The notes under the pieces: generated by a model | What the model was told of the DNA's origin: nothing | Database searches by the model: none | What the model saw: the letters and a program-made list of their open reading frames with translations, nothing else | Position numbers and translations under genes: made by a program | Origin: Litoditis marina | Taxonomy: Eukaryota; Nematoda; Chromadorea; Rhabditida; Rhabditidae | Reading direction: 5' to 3' | Length of the DNA: 64,000 nt | Assembly: GCA_964036275.1 (NCBI GenBank) | Contig: OZ038435.1 | Coordinates: 34,652,228-34,716,227 of the forward strand | Shown: piece after piece, positions 50,970-60,692 of the stretch | Layout: every line of letters starts with the position of its first letter | Position numbering within the stretch: the first letter of the stretch is position 1

Positions 50970-51522
50970 AGTTTTCCTGAAAATGTTCCCTCTTGGTTGT
51001 TAGTGGTATAGGGTTCGTCAAACCGTTGGGGACAGCGTACGATCAATTTGGTAGTGGGCGGGGTTTGGAGAGCGGCCAGATCGTCTGCGTAACTCTGATC
51101 TATCAACTCTCTCGTGTGCTGGCAAGTAATCAAACCTTCTGCTGTCTTTCTCGCAAAAATGGCGACTATATGTTGCCCCGTTGCAATCGAATGAAAGAAC
51201 AAAGTTCGAACATCTACTCATCAAGAGTCGTTTCCGACGAGTGTGCAAATGTTTGTCGATAGATAAGATAGCACTATAAAACAGCAACCCTTGCTCCCTT
51301 CTGTATAGCTCACATTTTATCGGTGTTTCATTGAACGATAAGCAATTGCAAGATCACTAACACATTCCATCCCTTGAATACACAATAAACTACAATAGTT
51401 ACCACCTATAAAACTATCTGATAAAAATCTGTGGAAAGCGATAAAGGAACACATATTGCAACAATATGACGTGAATGAATAAATCTTGAAATCTTGACGT
51501 CTTGAAATAAAACTATTTCTAG

Positions 51523-52171
51523 GTGCTGCTTATCTCTCTCACTCTGGTAGTATTTTGGAAAATAAGTCGAGGAGAAGTTAGTAAAGTACCAGCGGGAACA
51601 GAATGGGAGGTTACATCAGGGTTAATCGCCCTTCAGAAAGCAAAGTGTGTTACCAGTCAGAGATTCAACCCCCCCTCCCTCCATTCAGAACAGTTTGGCG
51701 AATGGGGTCTATATCTCTACATATATTTTGTTTTACCATATATTATTATAGATCTGAAAACGTTCAGATAGATAGATCAGACCAAACACTAGTAGAGTAG
51801 TCCGAATAGCCATTTGAATGCAAGGAATGGGCTCTTTTTGCCGAAATCAAAAAAAAAAACTCGGCAGGTTTTTATTCAAACTAAACCATGAAGTTTCATA
51901 TATTCGAATCGTGACGGTTTTCTCGTAGAATGCACGGTCAGATTCAGATGTGTAGATGAGAAGGATGACTGGCAGTCACGATTGCTTTGTGCTGGAAAAG
52001 TTTTATATTCTAAATGTGTTGCAGCAGCGTGTTGCATCGGGCGACCCAGAGGACAGAAGCAGCTATGGTTCGTCGCGTCGTCGTCAGGCTATAGTTCGTC
52101 GTTGGGCTGATGGGATACTCCCATCATTCGCTTCGTTGACAATAGCAACACCTGATGCGACTCCGGTTTAG
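51523..52171 (+). CDS. Possible two-exon 3' coding segment, unit 2 (unrecognised)
   Basis: Duplicate of 45783-46429 with parts at 51523-51576 and 52025-52171. The splice signals and the second part are unchanged. The same caveats apply: no initiator and no family. Confidence 0.2.
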
Positions 52172-52678
52172 CTATTTTCTCGAACTGAAATAATCTCTGG
52201 TCTCCAATATTTCTCCTCTCATGAAACTCGATACAAAAAAAAACATAATGTCGGTCATATCAGTCATATCATTTGCAATCAATCATCGTCTTCGATCTTT
52301 TACCCCGCATGAGATTTCTATCGTGGTTACCGAGTTTGCTTAAGAATAAATGTTTCAGTTTATACACTGACTCTGAGCGTAGTATTTCACAAAGTTAATT
52401 CCAGCTTCATCTGAGCTTTTTTATCATTTGCTGGTCATCCCTGTTTTGTCATTATCGTAGTTTTTTCGTCCGCCCTGTTATGACGATATTTCCAGTGTTG
52501 AATCAAATCTGTGAATAAATTTGAATGTTACTATTCCTTCGTCTCTCAATCAATAATAAAAGATAGAAAAGTTTGCCATCTTGACCGATTTAGAGCCACA
52601 AAATCAAAGGGAAGAGCCCCCGTTTCAAAATTGCTAATTCCGCTCGCCAGCCGCTGGCTTAGCGACCTTTTATAGTGA

Positions 52679-52853
52679 GTGCCAAATTTATAAATTTCTG
52701 TCTCTTGCCGGAATCGAACCTGCGAGCAAAAGATTCGTAGGAGGGCGCTAACCACTGTACCATCGGGCAATATTGGGAATCGAACAAATGTGTGCGTACA
52801 CAGCGAAAAGTGAGATATACAGTACCCTCTCGCCTTTCCGTTGTCAACGACTA
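52679..52853 (-). repeat. tRNA-derived short repeat (SINE-like), copy 3
   Basis: Duplicated with unit 2; near-identical to 46927-47100. Confidence 0.6.
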
Positions 52854-53252
52854 TAGTGAGCCCCTGACCGCGGCCCTTGCCGGCATGGGCCGGCGCGCCC
52901 TTGCCAGTTGCTTGCTGGCTGCGGCCCGCGCCTGCCTTAGCTACTGAATCAGGTCAGTTCGGCAAATTCCGCAAGAGTAGTATATACAAAGTTGACGCGA
53001 GATGATCATTTTCCACATTCTCCACTTTTTGACTATTTTAACGCACAAAAACATTAAAAATCTGTTTTAACTTATCGAAAATTGGTCATTTCTGAAGAAA
53101 ATGATAATTTTGTACTGAACGGTCCTTTGACCATTTTGCCCATCCTCCATTTTTAGCATTTTTATACCGTTTCCAGGCATTCACAAACACAAAACAATGC
53201 TCAAATGTTTATTGCAACTCGAAGGCGTTGACAAATCATATCATAAGGTGTG

Positions 53253-53477
53253 TTACTTGTGGACAGGTGCATTCTTGTCTTCCTTGCGAAAATCTGGACG
53301 TTGAACCACGGTAAGATCGGCGGGACCAGAACCAGCGGGAACGTGCATAGCTTTGCCATGTGGCGTATCCAGGGGGACTCCGACAGCGTTTGCGTAGTTG
53401 CCCTCGAAGCCTTTGGCGACTACGAATTGGTCACCAACACGGCCTTCCATGATTTTGCGGGCAGGTTTATTAGGCAT
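53253..53477 (-). CDS. 74-aa protein of unknown function, unit 2
   Basis: Paralogue of 47491-47715 with a single visible amino-acid change (Asp3 to Asn; the start reads MPNKPARK). The acceptor, upstream GATA and TTTAAAAG motifs, and the downstream AATAAA (TTTATT at 53208-53213 on the plus strand) are all kept, so both copies could be expressed. Confidence 0.55.
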   Translation of the reverse strand: MPNKPARKIMEGRVGDQFVVAKGFEGNYANAVGVPLDTPHGKAMHVPAGSGPADLTVVQRPDFRKEDKNAPVHK

Positions 53478-53909
53478 GGTTATGCGGAAGTCTGGCGAGA
53501 CGAGGCTGAAATTTTTATTATTATTATTCTACTCTTTTAACAAAAGAAAAGTGATCTGTTATGAAGACACGAGAGTGAAAGACTGATAAACTTTAAAAAA
53601 AAGACAGCGAACGATTATGGCGATGAACTCAGCCGAGTTGTGTGTTGTCTTATCTTTCGCACGCTTTTAAAGCCCCGTTATTGCACCTTATCAGCTAAAA
53701 CCCCGAGTCACCTTTTATTAATGTCATGGTTTCGATTTATTTACATGCAAGCATGTGATAAGAGGGGAAACAGCAATATGACAGTGGGATATAAAAACAT
53801 TTGAAAACGGGAAAAAGGGTCAGAAATCCACCAACATCATTTGGTCAATAACAATTAGAATGAAAAAGTAAACCATATGACAATACAGATAAACGAATCA
53901 CAAGTGGGG

Positions 53910-54607
53910 TTCATTGATTGGGCCAGACTCACAGGATGAACAAAAAACAGTAGAAGTCTTATCTAATTGCATTCACTTAATGTGCTTTTTTGTGGCAGAT
54001 AACGACAACGGTATTTTGGATTTCTTGCTTAATTTCAAGTACTTGGATCCAGCCCGTACTGTGAAAAACTTAGCACGTTGGCTAGTTTTTGGGGTTGGAG
54101 AACTGAATTTCGCGCTAGAACCTCTAGTACGTGAAGGTTTGAACGTGAAAAAGTCTGTTGCACTTAATCCACATTGACCAGTTATGATTTTATGAATCAT
54201 AATGAGTTCTGTAGTATTTTTTCTAGATTCTAAAGTGACCAAGTTTAGTTTTCTGTTTCTAAATGTAGAGGGATTTTACAGGGATTTCACAATACGTATA
54301 GCCACCCAAACGGAAGAACAGCTTTCTAGTAAAGCCGTTCTGAACTGATTCAAGTTTCTTAAGAAACCCGCTATCTGAGTTGAACACAGTAGTACCGAAT
54401 TCAATCATTGGTCGGACATAAGTTTTATACGCTTTTAGCCAAACATTCCTATTCCGAGTTTTCAAAATTTTGAAAAGAAATCTTACCAAGGCATTTCTGC
54501 AACTACTCATTACTTTTGCCATTACTGAAAAATTTGAACCCTTTCGTATCATCAGCAAAAACTTTACAGCGTATAACTGGAGATTCACTCAGAACACAGG
54601 TATTTCA
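53910..54607 (-). mobile_element. LINE fragment, unit 2, 3' portion
   Basis: Duplicate of the C-terminal half of the LINE in unit 1, with a deletion of about 220 bp relative to it near 54477. It is separated from its remaining part (58627-59150) by the LTR element. Together they align to 48420-49830. Confidence 0.8.
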
Positions 54608-54612
54608 AACGT

Positions 54613-54849
54613 TGTCGCAAGCTTCCTTAAGCAACGAGTCTTCCTCATGTTTTTGCCCTTCACAGCTGTATACAGCTGTTCTGTTTCTTGTATAGTAACA
54701 CCTGCATCATCCACACCATTTAAGCCGTTCCGCTACTGCTTTGATCGGGGTTCACCCTCAGATTGATTGTGATAACGACAAAATACAACGAATAAATATT
54801 ATTGACGTGTCCAATTGTTAACACAGTTGAAGAGGTAGTGGTTGCTACA
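54613..54849 (+). repeat. 5' LTR
   Basis: 237 bp, TG...CA ends, containing AATAAA (AACGAATAAATATTATTG near 54787). Partner of 58385-58621. Confidence 0.92.
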
Positions 54850-54850
54850 T

Positions 54851-54864
54851 TGGTGCAATCGGCC
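54851..54864 (+). other. Candidate primer-binding site
   Basis: TGGTGCAATCGGCC begins with TGG, complementary to a tRNA CCA end. It resembles the complement of a tRNA-Gly(GCC) 3' end with one extra A; that tRNA comparison is from memory. Confidence 0.45.
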
Positions 54865-55084
54865 CGACCCGAATCTTGGTCGTTCCCGCTTGGTTGAGAC
54901 CAGGGTGAAGCAAAACTCACTCCGTCCACCTCGCCAGGAAGCCGGGTTGCTATTAGAGCTCCCGTACGCGAAGTGCCTCCTCTCCCATAGAGCGAGAGAA
55001 GAGAGAAACACCATCTCTATACTACCTGTGGTAATAAACCACGAACGACGAAAGGTAACGACCTCGTCATAGCCAACTTGAACA

Positions 55085-58000
55085 ATGGCACTCATTCTAT
55101 ACCGAACATCGGTCAAGAGTGCGGCGAAAACAGTTACCGCACTGATGACTCACTACTCTGAATACACCAAACCAATCGAATTTCCTCAAACCAATATTGA
55201 GGATCTCCAAGAATATTGTCTCCAAATGGAGTCAGTATTGACAACGGCCAAGTCACAAATAGACTCTGAAACCAAAAAACTTCAAGCCCTGTTAGAGGCG
55301 ATGCAAGATATTTACGCACAGTCGAAGTACAAAAAAGAGATACTTGCGGAAATCCAAGAAATCCAGGCAGAATCATCTTTTCCAGAGGTTCTCGCCACAT
55401 CAAACGAAACTTTGTTGGCACTGGATACCAGATACAATGAAGTTCAATTCAAACTATCGTATGCCACTAGAATGGCACAAACCGACGCCAAAAGCAGAGA
55501 ACAAACACGCGCATCTACGCCGTTAGAATCTAACGCGTCGTTTGACAGAACCATCATTCAGATGAAAAACGATATGGCCCAAGTTTTGGCAGGTGAAAAT
55601 TCAAACACCGACGAACCACACCACGTGCAGACACCGCCTCAAAATACGATACACAAACAACTCACAGGTAGAAGCGTAGAACCACCACAACTATCTTTGC
55701 CCAAATTCAGAGGAAACTACGAAGAATTTCAAGAGTTCTGGTCAATCTATGATACTCTTGTACACAAAAGTACTGAGCTCAATGAAATTGAAAAGATGGT
55801 ACTCTTGAAAGACAGTTTGATTGAAAAAGCTGAAATGGTAATAAAAGGTATTGAGGTGGTACCACAGAACTACGATTGGATGGTGAGAGTCTTGAGAAAG
55901 AAATACACGAACAAAACATTGAACCGAGCAACAATCGTCCAAAAATTGATCGAAATGCAAACATCTGGCTCGAAACCGGAAGATTGTAGTGAAACCCTCG
56001 ATGAAGTTAGAGCGTTAGTCAATCAGATGGTCTCAGCGGGACATGATATTTTGAGTTCAACTGATCCCATGTGGATAGAGACAATCTACAGAAAATTTCC
56101 ATACACCGTTCAAAAACCTGTTCTCACACAAAATCGCAGCAGACATGCAATCACAGTAGATCAGTTACTGGACGAAATTGATGAAGAAATATCAGCCCAG
56201 GTATATCTCGAAAAACGACTGCAGTCTACTCCTCAACAACATGAACTTCCTTGCAACGAAACTCACAACACAACGGAAAATTCGAAATGTTTGTTCTGTG
56301 GATTGAGCGACCACCGATTCGAAGATTGTCGTAACGTGTCCTTCCCAGGAGAACGACGCGATATCGTTCGAGAGAAAAAGTTGTGCTGGAAATGCCTCAA
56401 GAAAAACCATAGCTCATTCAACTGTAGCGCTGCTGACTGCGCAACATGTGGTCAAAATCATCACAAGGCACTCTGCATGGCTAACATACAAAAGCGGCGA
56501 GAGGACCCACTCAGAAGTATGGGCCAACAACAACCTAACTCGCGTAGATTTTCAGTGAACAACAGCACACAACATTTCATACAGCAACATCAGCCTCAAT
56601 ACACGCAAAGAAACTGTCTATCGAATTCAGTGTCTTTCTCTCCATCTCATATTCATCCACATATTGAATTCAGTCATGGGATTCAGAATAAGCAAACTGA
56701 CTCATCTCAAACAGCAAATCACACGCATATCAACCATAGGCGAGCTAACATGCAGTCGGTTTTGATGACTGCCGAGGGAAGCGTTTACAACCACAGCACT
56801 GAAGAATTCCAACGTATGTTATTCTTCTTCGACACCGGAGCCCAAACAAGTCTAATTGAAGAGCAAACATCCCAAATAATGGAGATGCCTGTGTCACAGA
56901 CGGAAGAGTTGATAATGAATGGAATCGGCGGCGTTACTGAAAAGTTCGTTTCCAAAACTGTTCAAATGAAACTTCGTACCGCGTACGGGCAAGAAAGAAG
57001 GATTGAAATACAAACTAAACCGATCATCACATCTGGATTTCCCTCCGTTTTGCTCACGAAGGAAGATACAAAGTTCATGTACAACAACAACATATTCCCA
57101 TCAAATCAGAATATGCATGGAGAAACATTAATTCCACATGTCCTTGTTGGAATTGACTTGTACAATATCTTCGTTCCTGACTCGCGTACAATCCCCCTCC
57201 CATCCGGTCTGAGAGTTGGGAAAGCAATCTTAGGACACTGCATTTACGGATCCGGTGTAGTAGATAAAGATATGCGAGAAGAACATTCGCAAGCGTCAAT
57301 GCATGTGTTTGGCTTGATGAATACTATTGTGCAAAAGGAAGCGAAAATGATCAGGTCAACTACGAAACTTGAAAAGATCGATGTCGTTGAAGATGAGCAT
57401 GACTCTATATCTGAGCAGGTTGATAAGTTCATACACCACGCACAATACTCACTGGAAGTAGAGGTGGGAACTGATCAAATCACTGCACGATTGCCGATAA
57501 TCAAAGATGAGAAAGAGACTCGTGAAGTAGCACGGCTCCGAAAGAACTCTCGAAAAACTCCGGAACGAAAGTACACAAATGACTTGAGCAATTACGAGAT
57601 CAGTGAAATGGTCGTTGTTGTCACTACACCACCAGCCGATTCTCTTGAAAACACAAGAGATAGAGAAAGTACCACTGTATGTTCGCATGATGACAAGTCT
57701 GAAAGATGTTTCCAATCCCAACTTTCACCATTTCATTCAGAAAACCGCCCTGTTGAAGTCAGTCTTGATTTACAACAAACTGAACCACCCAAAAAACACG
57801 ATCAAAATCCAGAACAACAGACACCAGAAACGAATGCGTGCTCTACTGTCAGGAAAGTTGAACTCAGACTGACAAATGGAACAACAACCAACGTGCAGCG
57901 TCAGTCTCATAACACTTTCCACAAGTTTTCCGCGTTGGCGCTTCTAATATTATGGATATTAGTGATCACCACTGCTGCGTGCATTTCCAACGCGAGTGCG

Positions 58001-58318
58001 CCGTGCACCACTGAGACGTATGAAGTGCCACAAAAAGTCAATAACTTTCTGATGTGCTACGATCAGAGGAACGTGAACTGTTATACGAATCGTACGACGT
58101 TCAACTATGAAGTTTATCTCGCCCCTCCCGATGTTTTTCCCCGCTACCGCTGCCCTCCACAACCACCGCCACCGATGCCGCTCTTTCCTTCCTCTTCTGC
58201 CCCGTCCCGCCCCACGACACTCGGATCCCGTACCTTCGTTCTCCTCGTGTTCAATGTTTCACTGTTATGTTTTCTACTGTGTCAATATGCCTCGTTCATT
58301 CTCAGACCACTACAATAA
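55085..58318 (+). CDS. BEL/Pao Gag-protease fused to an env-like tail (1,077 aa)
   Basis: Single uninterrupted ORF in the LTR element. Residues 1 to about 190 are a helical Gag N-terminus. About 200-340 match the Pao Gag domain (DUF1759; LSLPKFRGNYEEFQEFWSIY). Three zinc-knuckle-like Cys/His clusters follow (CLFCGLSDHRFEDC about 402, CWKCLKKNHSSFNC about 433, CATCGQNHHKALC about 451). The aspartic protease (DUF1758) has the catalytic FFDTGAQTSLI with Asp about 583 and ends near GHCIYGSG (about 720). Polymerase and integrase should follow but do not: a hydrophilic stretch of about 200 residues leads to VRKVELRLTNGTT (resembling the integrase C-terminal end), then a membrane segment (about 947-968), a short Cys-containing ectodomain with NRT and NAS sites, a Pro-rich stretch and a second membrane segment (about 1050-1073). 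Likely an in-frame internal deletion that joined Gag-Pro to an env-like ORF. I describe only what is present. Confidence 0.85.
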   Translation: MALILYRTSVKSAAKTVTALMTHYSEYTKPIEFPQTNIEDLQEYCLQMESVLTTAKSQIDSETKKLQALLEAMQDIYAQSKYKKEILAEIQEIQAESSFPEVLATSNETLLALDTRYNEVQFKLSYATRMAQTDAKSREQTRASTPLESNASFDRTIIQMKNDMAQVLAGENSNTDEPHHVQTPPQNTIHKQLTGRSVEPPQLSLPKFRGNYEEFQEFWSIYDTLVHKSTELNEIEKMVLLKDSLIEKAEMVIKGIEVVPQNYDWMVRVLRKKYTNKTLNRATIVQKLIEMQTSGSKPEDCSETLDEVRALVNQMVSAGHDILSSTDPMWIETIYRKFPYTVQKPVLTQNRSRHAITVDQLLDEIDEEISAQVYLEKRLQSTPQQHELPCNETHNTTENSKCLFCGLSDHRFEDCRNVSFPGERRDIVREKKLCWKCLKKNHSSFNCSAADCATCGQNHHKALCMANIQKRREDPLRSMGQQQPNSRRFSVNNSTQHFIQQHQPQYTQRNCLSNSVSFSPSHIHPHIEFSHGIQNKQTDSSQTANHTHINHRRANMQSVLMTAEGSVYNHSTEEFQRMLFFFDTGAQTSLIEEQTSQIMEMPVSQTEELIMNGIGGVTEKFVSKTVQMKLRTAYGQERRIEIQTKPIITSGFPSVLLTKEDTKFMYNNNIFPSNQNMHGETLIPHVLVGIDLYNIFVPDSRTIPLPSGLRVGKAILGHCIYGSGVVDKDMREEHSQASMHVFGLMNTIVQKEAKMIRSTTKLEKIDVVEDEHDSISEQVDKFIHHAQYSLEVEVGTDQITARLPIIKDEKETREVARLRKNSRKTPERKYTNDLSNYEISEMVVVVTTPPADSLENTRDRESTTVCSHDDKSERCFQSQLSPFHSENRPVEVSLDLQQTEPPKKHDQNPEQQTPETNACSTVRKVELRLTNGTTTNVQRQSHNTFHKFSALALLILWILVITTAACISNASAPCTTETYEVPQKVNNFLMCYDQRNVNCYTNRTTFNYEVYLAPPDVFPRYRCPPQPPPPMPLFPSSSAPSRPTTLGSRTFVLLVFNVSLLCFLLCQYASFILRPLQ

Positions 58319-58384
58319 GCTTGACGTGTTCAACATATTTCACATCACTTATTATCATTTTTCTGCTTCTCTGGGCGGCCGCAG

Positions 58385-58621
58385 TGTCGCAAGCTTCCTT
58401 AAGCAACGAGTCTTCCTCATGTTTTTGCCCTTCACAGCTGTATACAGCTGTTCTGTTTCTTGTATAGTAACACCTGCATCATCCACACCATTTAAGCCGT
58501 TCCGCTACTGCTTTGATCGGGGTTCACCCTCAGATTGATTGTGATAACGACGAAATACAACGAATAAATATTATTGACGTGTCCAATTGTTAACACAGTT
58601 GAAGAGGTAGTGGTTGCTACA
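58385..58621 (+). repeat. 3' LTR
   Basis: 237 bp, near-identical to 54613-54849, followed by the duplicated AACGT. Confidence 0.92.
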
Positions 58622-58626
58622 AACGT

Positions 58627-59150
58627 AAATATGTTGAAAAGAATCGGAGAGAGACAACTACCTTGTGGAACTCCACTGGTTATCTCACGTGAGCTATAAA
58701 AACTCAAATTAACTCTCACGGCAAACGTGCGTTTTCTCAGATTTTCTCTAATTCATGATACAATAGTACTATGGAATTCAAGTTTTTCAAGTTTGTTTAG
58801 CAACATTCTGTGTGAAACTCGGTCAAACGCTTTCGAGAAATCGAAATATACTACATCCACAGAATCTTTCTTATTTGAAGAAAGGGTTCATTCATTAATA
58901 CATTCTTTCATCTGTGTTTCCACAGATTTACCTTTTCTGAAACCGTGTTGGTGAGGAGATGAAGCATTATTCTCGTTCACATGTTTTATCATTACTCGCT
59001 TTAATATTTTCTCGAAAAGTCGGGCAAATATTGATGTAATGCTAACTGTTCTGTAGTTACTTGGGTTGGAAAATGGGTTTTTTTTGGGTAGAGGAGTTAC
59101 CAGAGGAAATACAACTTGGATAAATGAAACAAACAATTCAATCGTCGTAA
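58627..59150 (-). mobile_element. LINE fragment, unit 2, 5' portion
   Basis: Contains on the minus strand LPKKNPFSNPSNYRTVSITS, FEKILKRVMIKHVNEN, HGFRKGKSVE, the FDFSKAFD block and ITSGVPQGSCLSPILFNIF. It keeps the canonical GVPQGS, where unit 1 has GFPQGS. It continues the element cut at 54607. Confidence 0.8.
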
Positions 59151-59687
59151 TTGTAATTTAATAGTTAAAAAAATATGAAAATTGGCGTACATCGACTAGA
59201 AAAACAAGAATGTGAAACGTGCTCCATCGCACAGCCGAACACATTACGGTGTCGATGGTTATTAATGTGCAGCAGCGTATTAATATGAATCATACTGTTC
59301 ACCTACCTCTTTTAAGAATGTTTTTCGCTAGCAAATAAGTTTAGTTATTTAGTTGCAATGCAACGAATGATTGATGAGCAAGAACAGCAATCGAATATAC
59401 GCTGTTCTTTGCTACTACATCGTGCTGGGATACAAGATTCGCGAAATAGTGCGCAAACCGTGAGACGCAGGATGGGATCAAGATGTCAGGATGTTCCAGC
59501 ATAAGCATACATACCCCACCTGGGTCCGCTCTTTTCATGGAATGTCTGCGCGGTGTGTTACCCCATCCCCCCAGTGTATAGTTTGATCCCATTGATTTTT
59601 AGTGGAAATTTGTGAGTTAGGTAGTTAGGTGTATTGAGATCAAACTACAATGGAGATTTGTTCAGACTCTGTAACTCCTCTTTGCAG

Positions 59688-59864
59688 GCGGATATCTTAC
59701 AGCCAATTCCTCCGAAGACGAAAACTGTGACGTCATCTTCGAATGGAATGACGTCATCATTGGACCCGCCCCCTCCGCCACCACCTCCCGCCCCCTTGAA
59801 CAACAGGGAGAAAAAGAAGGACATCTCTACGATAAATCATCAGTACATGCACAAAACGTTCTAG
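59688..59864 (+). CDS. NAA80 terminal exon, copy C (intact alternative last exon)
   Basis: The TTTGCAG acceptor opens a 177-nt exon in the same phase as copy A. It encodes ADILQPIPPKTKTVTSSSNG, eight prolines, APLNNREKKKD and QYMHKTF-stop. It would extend NAA80 correctly if spliced from exon 4 (43613) across about 16 kb. It differs from copy A at several residues before the proline run but keeps the end unchanged, so it may be a used alternative exon or a recent relic without upstream exons. Confidence 0.55.
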   Translation, partial: ADILQPIPPKTKTVTSSSNGMTSSLDPPPPPPPPAPLNNREKKKDISTINHQYMHKTF

Positions 59865-60692
59865 AATACCGTATTTGTCCTGAATTAAATACGTGTTTCG
59901 ACACGGTTGTGATTTTATTGACCATTATATCGCGAAGTTGACGATAATTGAACTGAAGAGAAAGTTTTGAGCTTTTTTCGGATTGAGAATCTTGCCGCAA
60001 ACCAGAGTTTTGAGCGTCCATGCGCTTCTGCTGCAACCCGTACTAGATACGGCGCAGTGAGGGGCGCGTATATATAAACAACCGCCGGCCTTCCCGTTTA
60101 CATGCCCTCCTGACACGTTGTTAGTGGTAAATTGCCGCAGCGACCCATCGAGGGTATAAAGTTCGGACAATCACTCATCAACAGTCGTTCCCGACGAGTG
60201 TGCAAAAGGTTGTCGACAAGTTTGAAGTTTAGTTTTAACTTTTAGCTATTACATATTTAGAGTATAACAGACTGATTAAAAAGTTTGCGTAGAGAAATGC
60301 TGAAATGGATGGGAGAGGGAGGGAACGCAAGAGCAAGAGATAGAGAGAGAGAGAGAGAGAGAGAAAGATAGATAATAATGCAAACATATCCTCGCTCTAA
60401 GTGTAGTCACCAAATTGGCGATCATTGACAACACACAACCGTTATTTCACACCTCTCCAAGGTACTGTTCATTTTCATTGTATTTCCAACGTTTGTAAGA
60501 CAAGCTTCGAGCACACCACATTTATTAAATCAAACTACGTGATTATCATCGTTGATTTCGATTTTAACCAGCTTTCTAAACAAAATACATTCTACAACAA
60601 CACGACTACATAGGGTACGTGTGACCGTATGCACACGGGCGCACAGCGCAAAGTTTAGCTACCGTAGTAAGATGATCATGAAAGAGAGAGAT
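59865..60692. other. Interval between NAA80 exon C and aldolase
   Basis: The first 350 bp are a diverged version of the DNA after exons A and B. They include the GC/TATA block at 60046-60082 and a conserved ACTCATCAACAGTCG ... CGACGAGTGTGCAAA segment at 60173-60210 (compare 45467-45507). Then come a (GA)n run (60338-60365) and the aldolase polyadenylation signal on the minus strand (60521-60526). No gene is seen. Confidence 0.5.
60046..60082 (+). promoter_or_regulatory. Conserved GC-box/TATA block, copy C
   Basis: GATACGGCGCAGTGAGGGGC, then GCGTATATATAAACAACC. It is conserved against copies A and B while the sequence on both sides has diverged. A second TATAAA-like box (GGGTATAAAG) follows at about 60151. 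Confidence 0.4.

Larger units (their letters stand above)
54613..58621 (+). mobile_element. Non-autonomous BEL/Pao-type LTR retrotransposon
   Basis: A 4,009-bp element bounded by 237-bp LTRs starting TGTCGCAAGC and ending GTTGCTACA, with a 5-bp duplication AACGT (54608-54612 and 58622-58626). The LTRs differ at one position that I can see (54780 A versus 58552 G), so the insertion is recent. Its target is the LINE in unit 2. The unoccupied sequence is in unit 1 at 49311-49330, with AACGT once at 49318-49322. A candidate primer-binding site TGGTGCAATCGGCC begins two bases after the LTR. The internal region holds one long ORF and lacks reverse transcriptase, RNase H and the integrase core, so any movement would need another element's enzymes. 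I see no strong polypurine tract before the 3' LTR; the sequence there is CTGGGCGGCCGCAG. Confidence 0.9.
44490..59687 (+). repeat. Tandem segmental duplication (two units) starting in the last NAA80 exon
   Basis: Unit 1 is 44490-50568 and unit 2 is 50569-59687. They are near-identical over long stretches: for example 45400-48130 matches 51137-53880, and 49423-50086 matches 58727-59385. Unit 1 alone has a 338-bp MITE (45061-45398). Unit 2 alone has the BEL/Pao element (54613-58621) and lacks three blocks present in unit 1 (about 48130-48375, 48965-49180 and 50087-50268). Removing the insertions makes the length difference roughly fit those gaps. A third terminal exon (59688-59864) closes the array. 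Confidence 0.9.

Noticed and set aside
55742..58162. Minus-strand ORFs within the LTR element
   Set aside because: They are shadows of the 1,077-codon plus-strand frame.
58373..58384. GCGGCCGC (NotI-like) sequence beside the 3' LTR as a cloning artefact
   Set aside because: The sequence is continuous with the element, and the LTR and target duplication on the far side are intact. An 8-mer can occur naturally.
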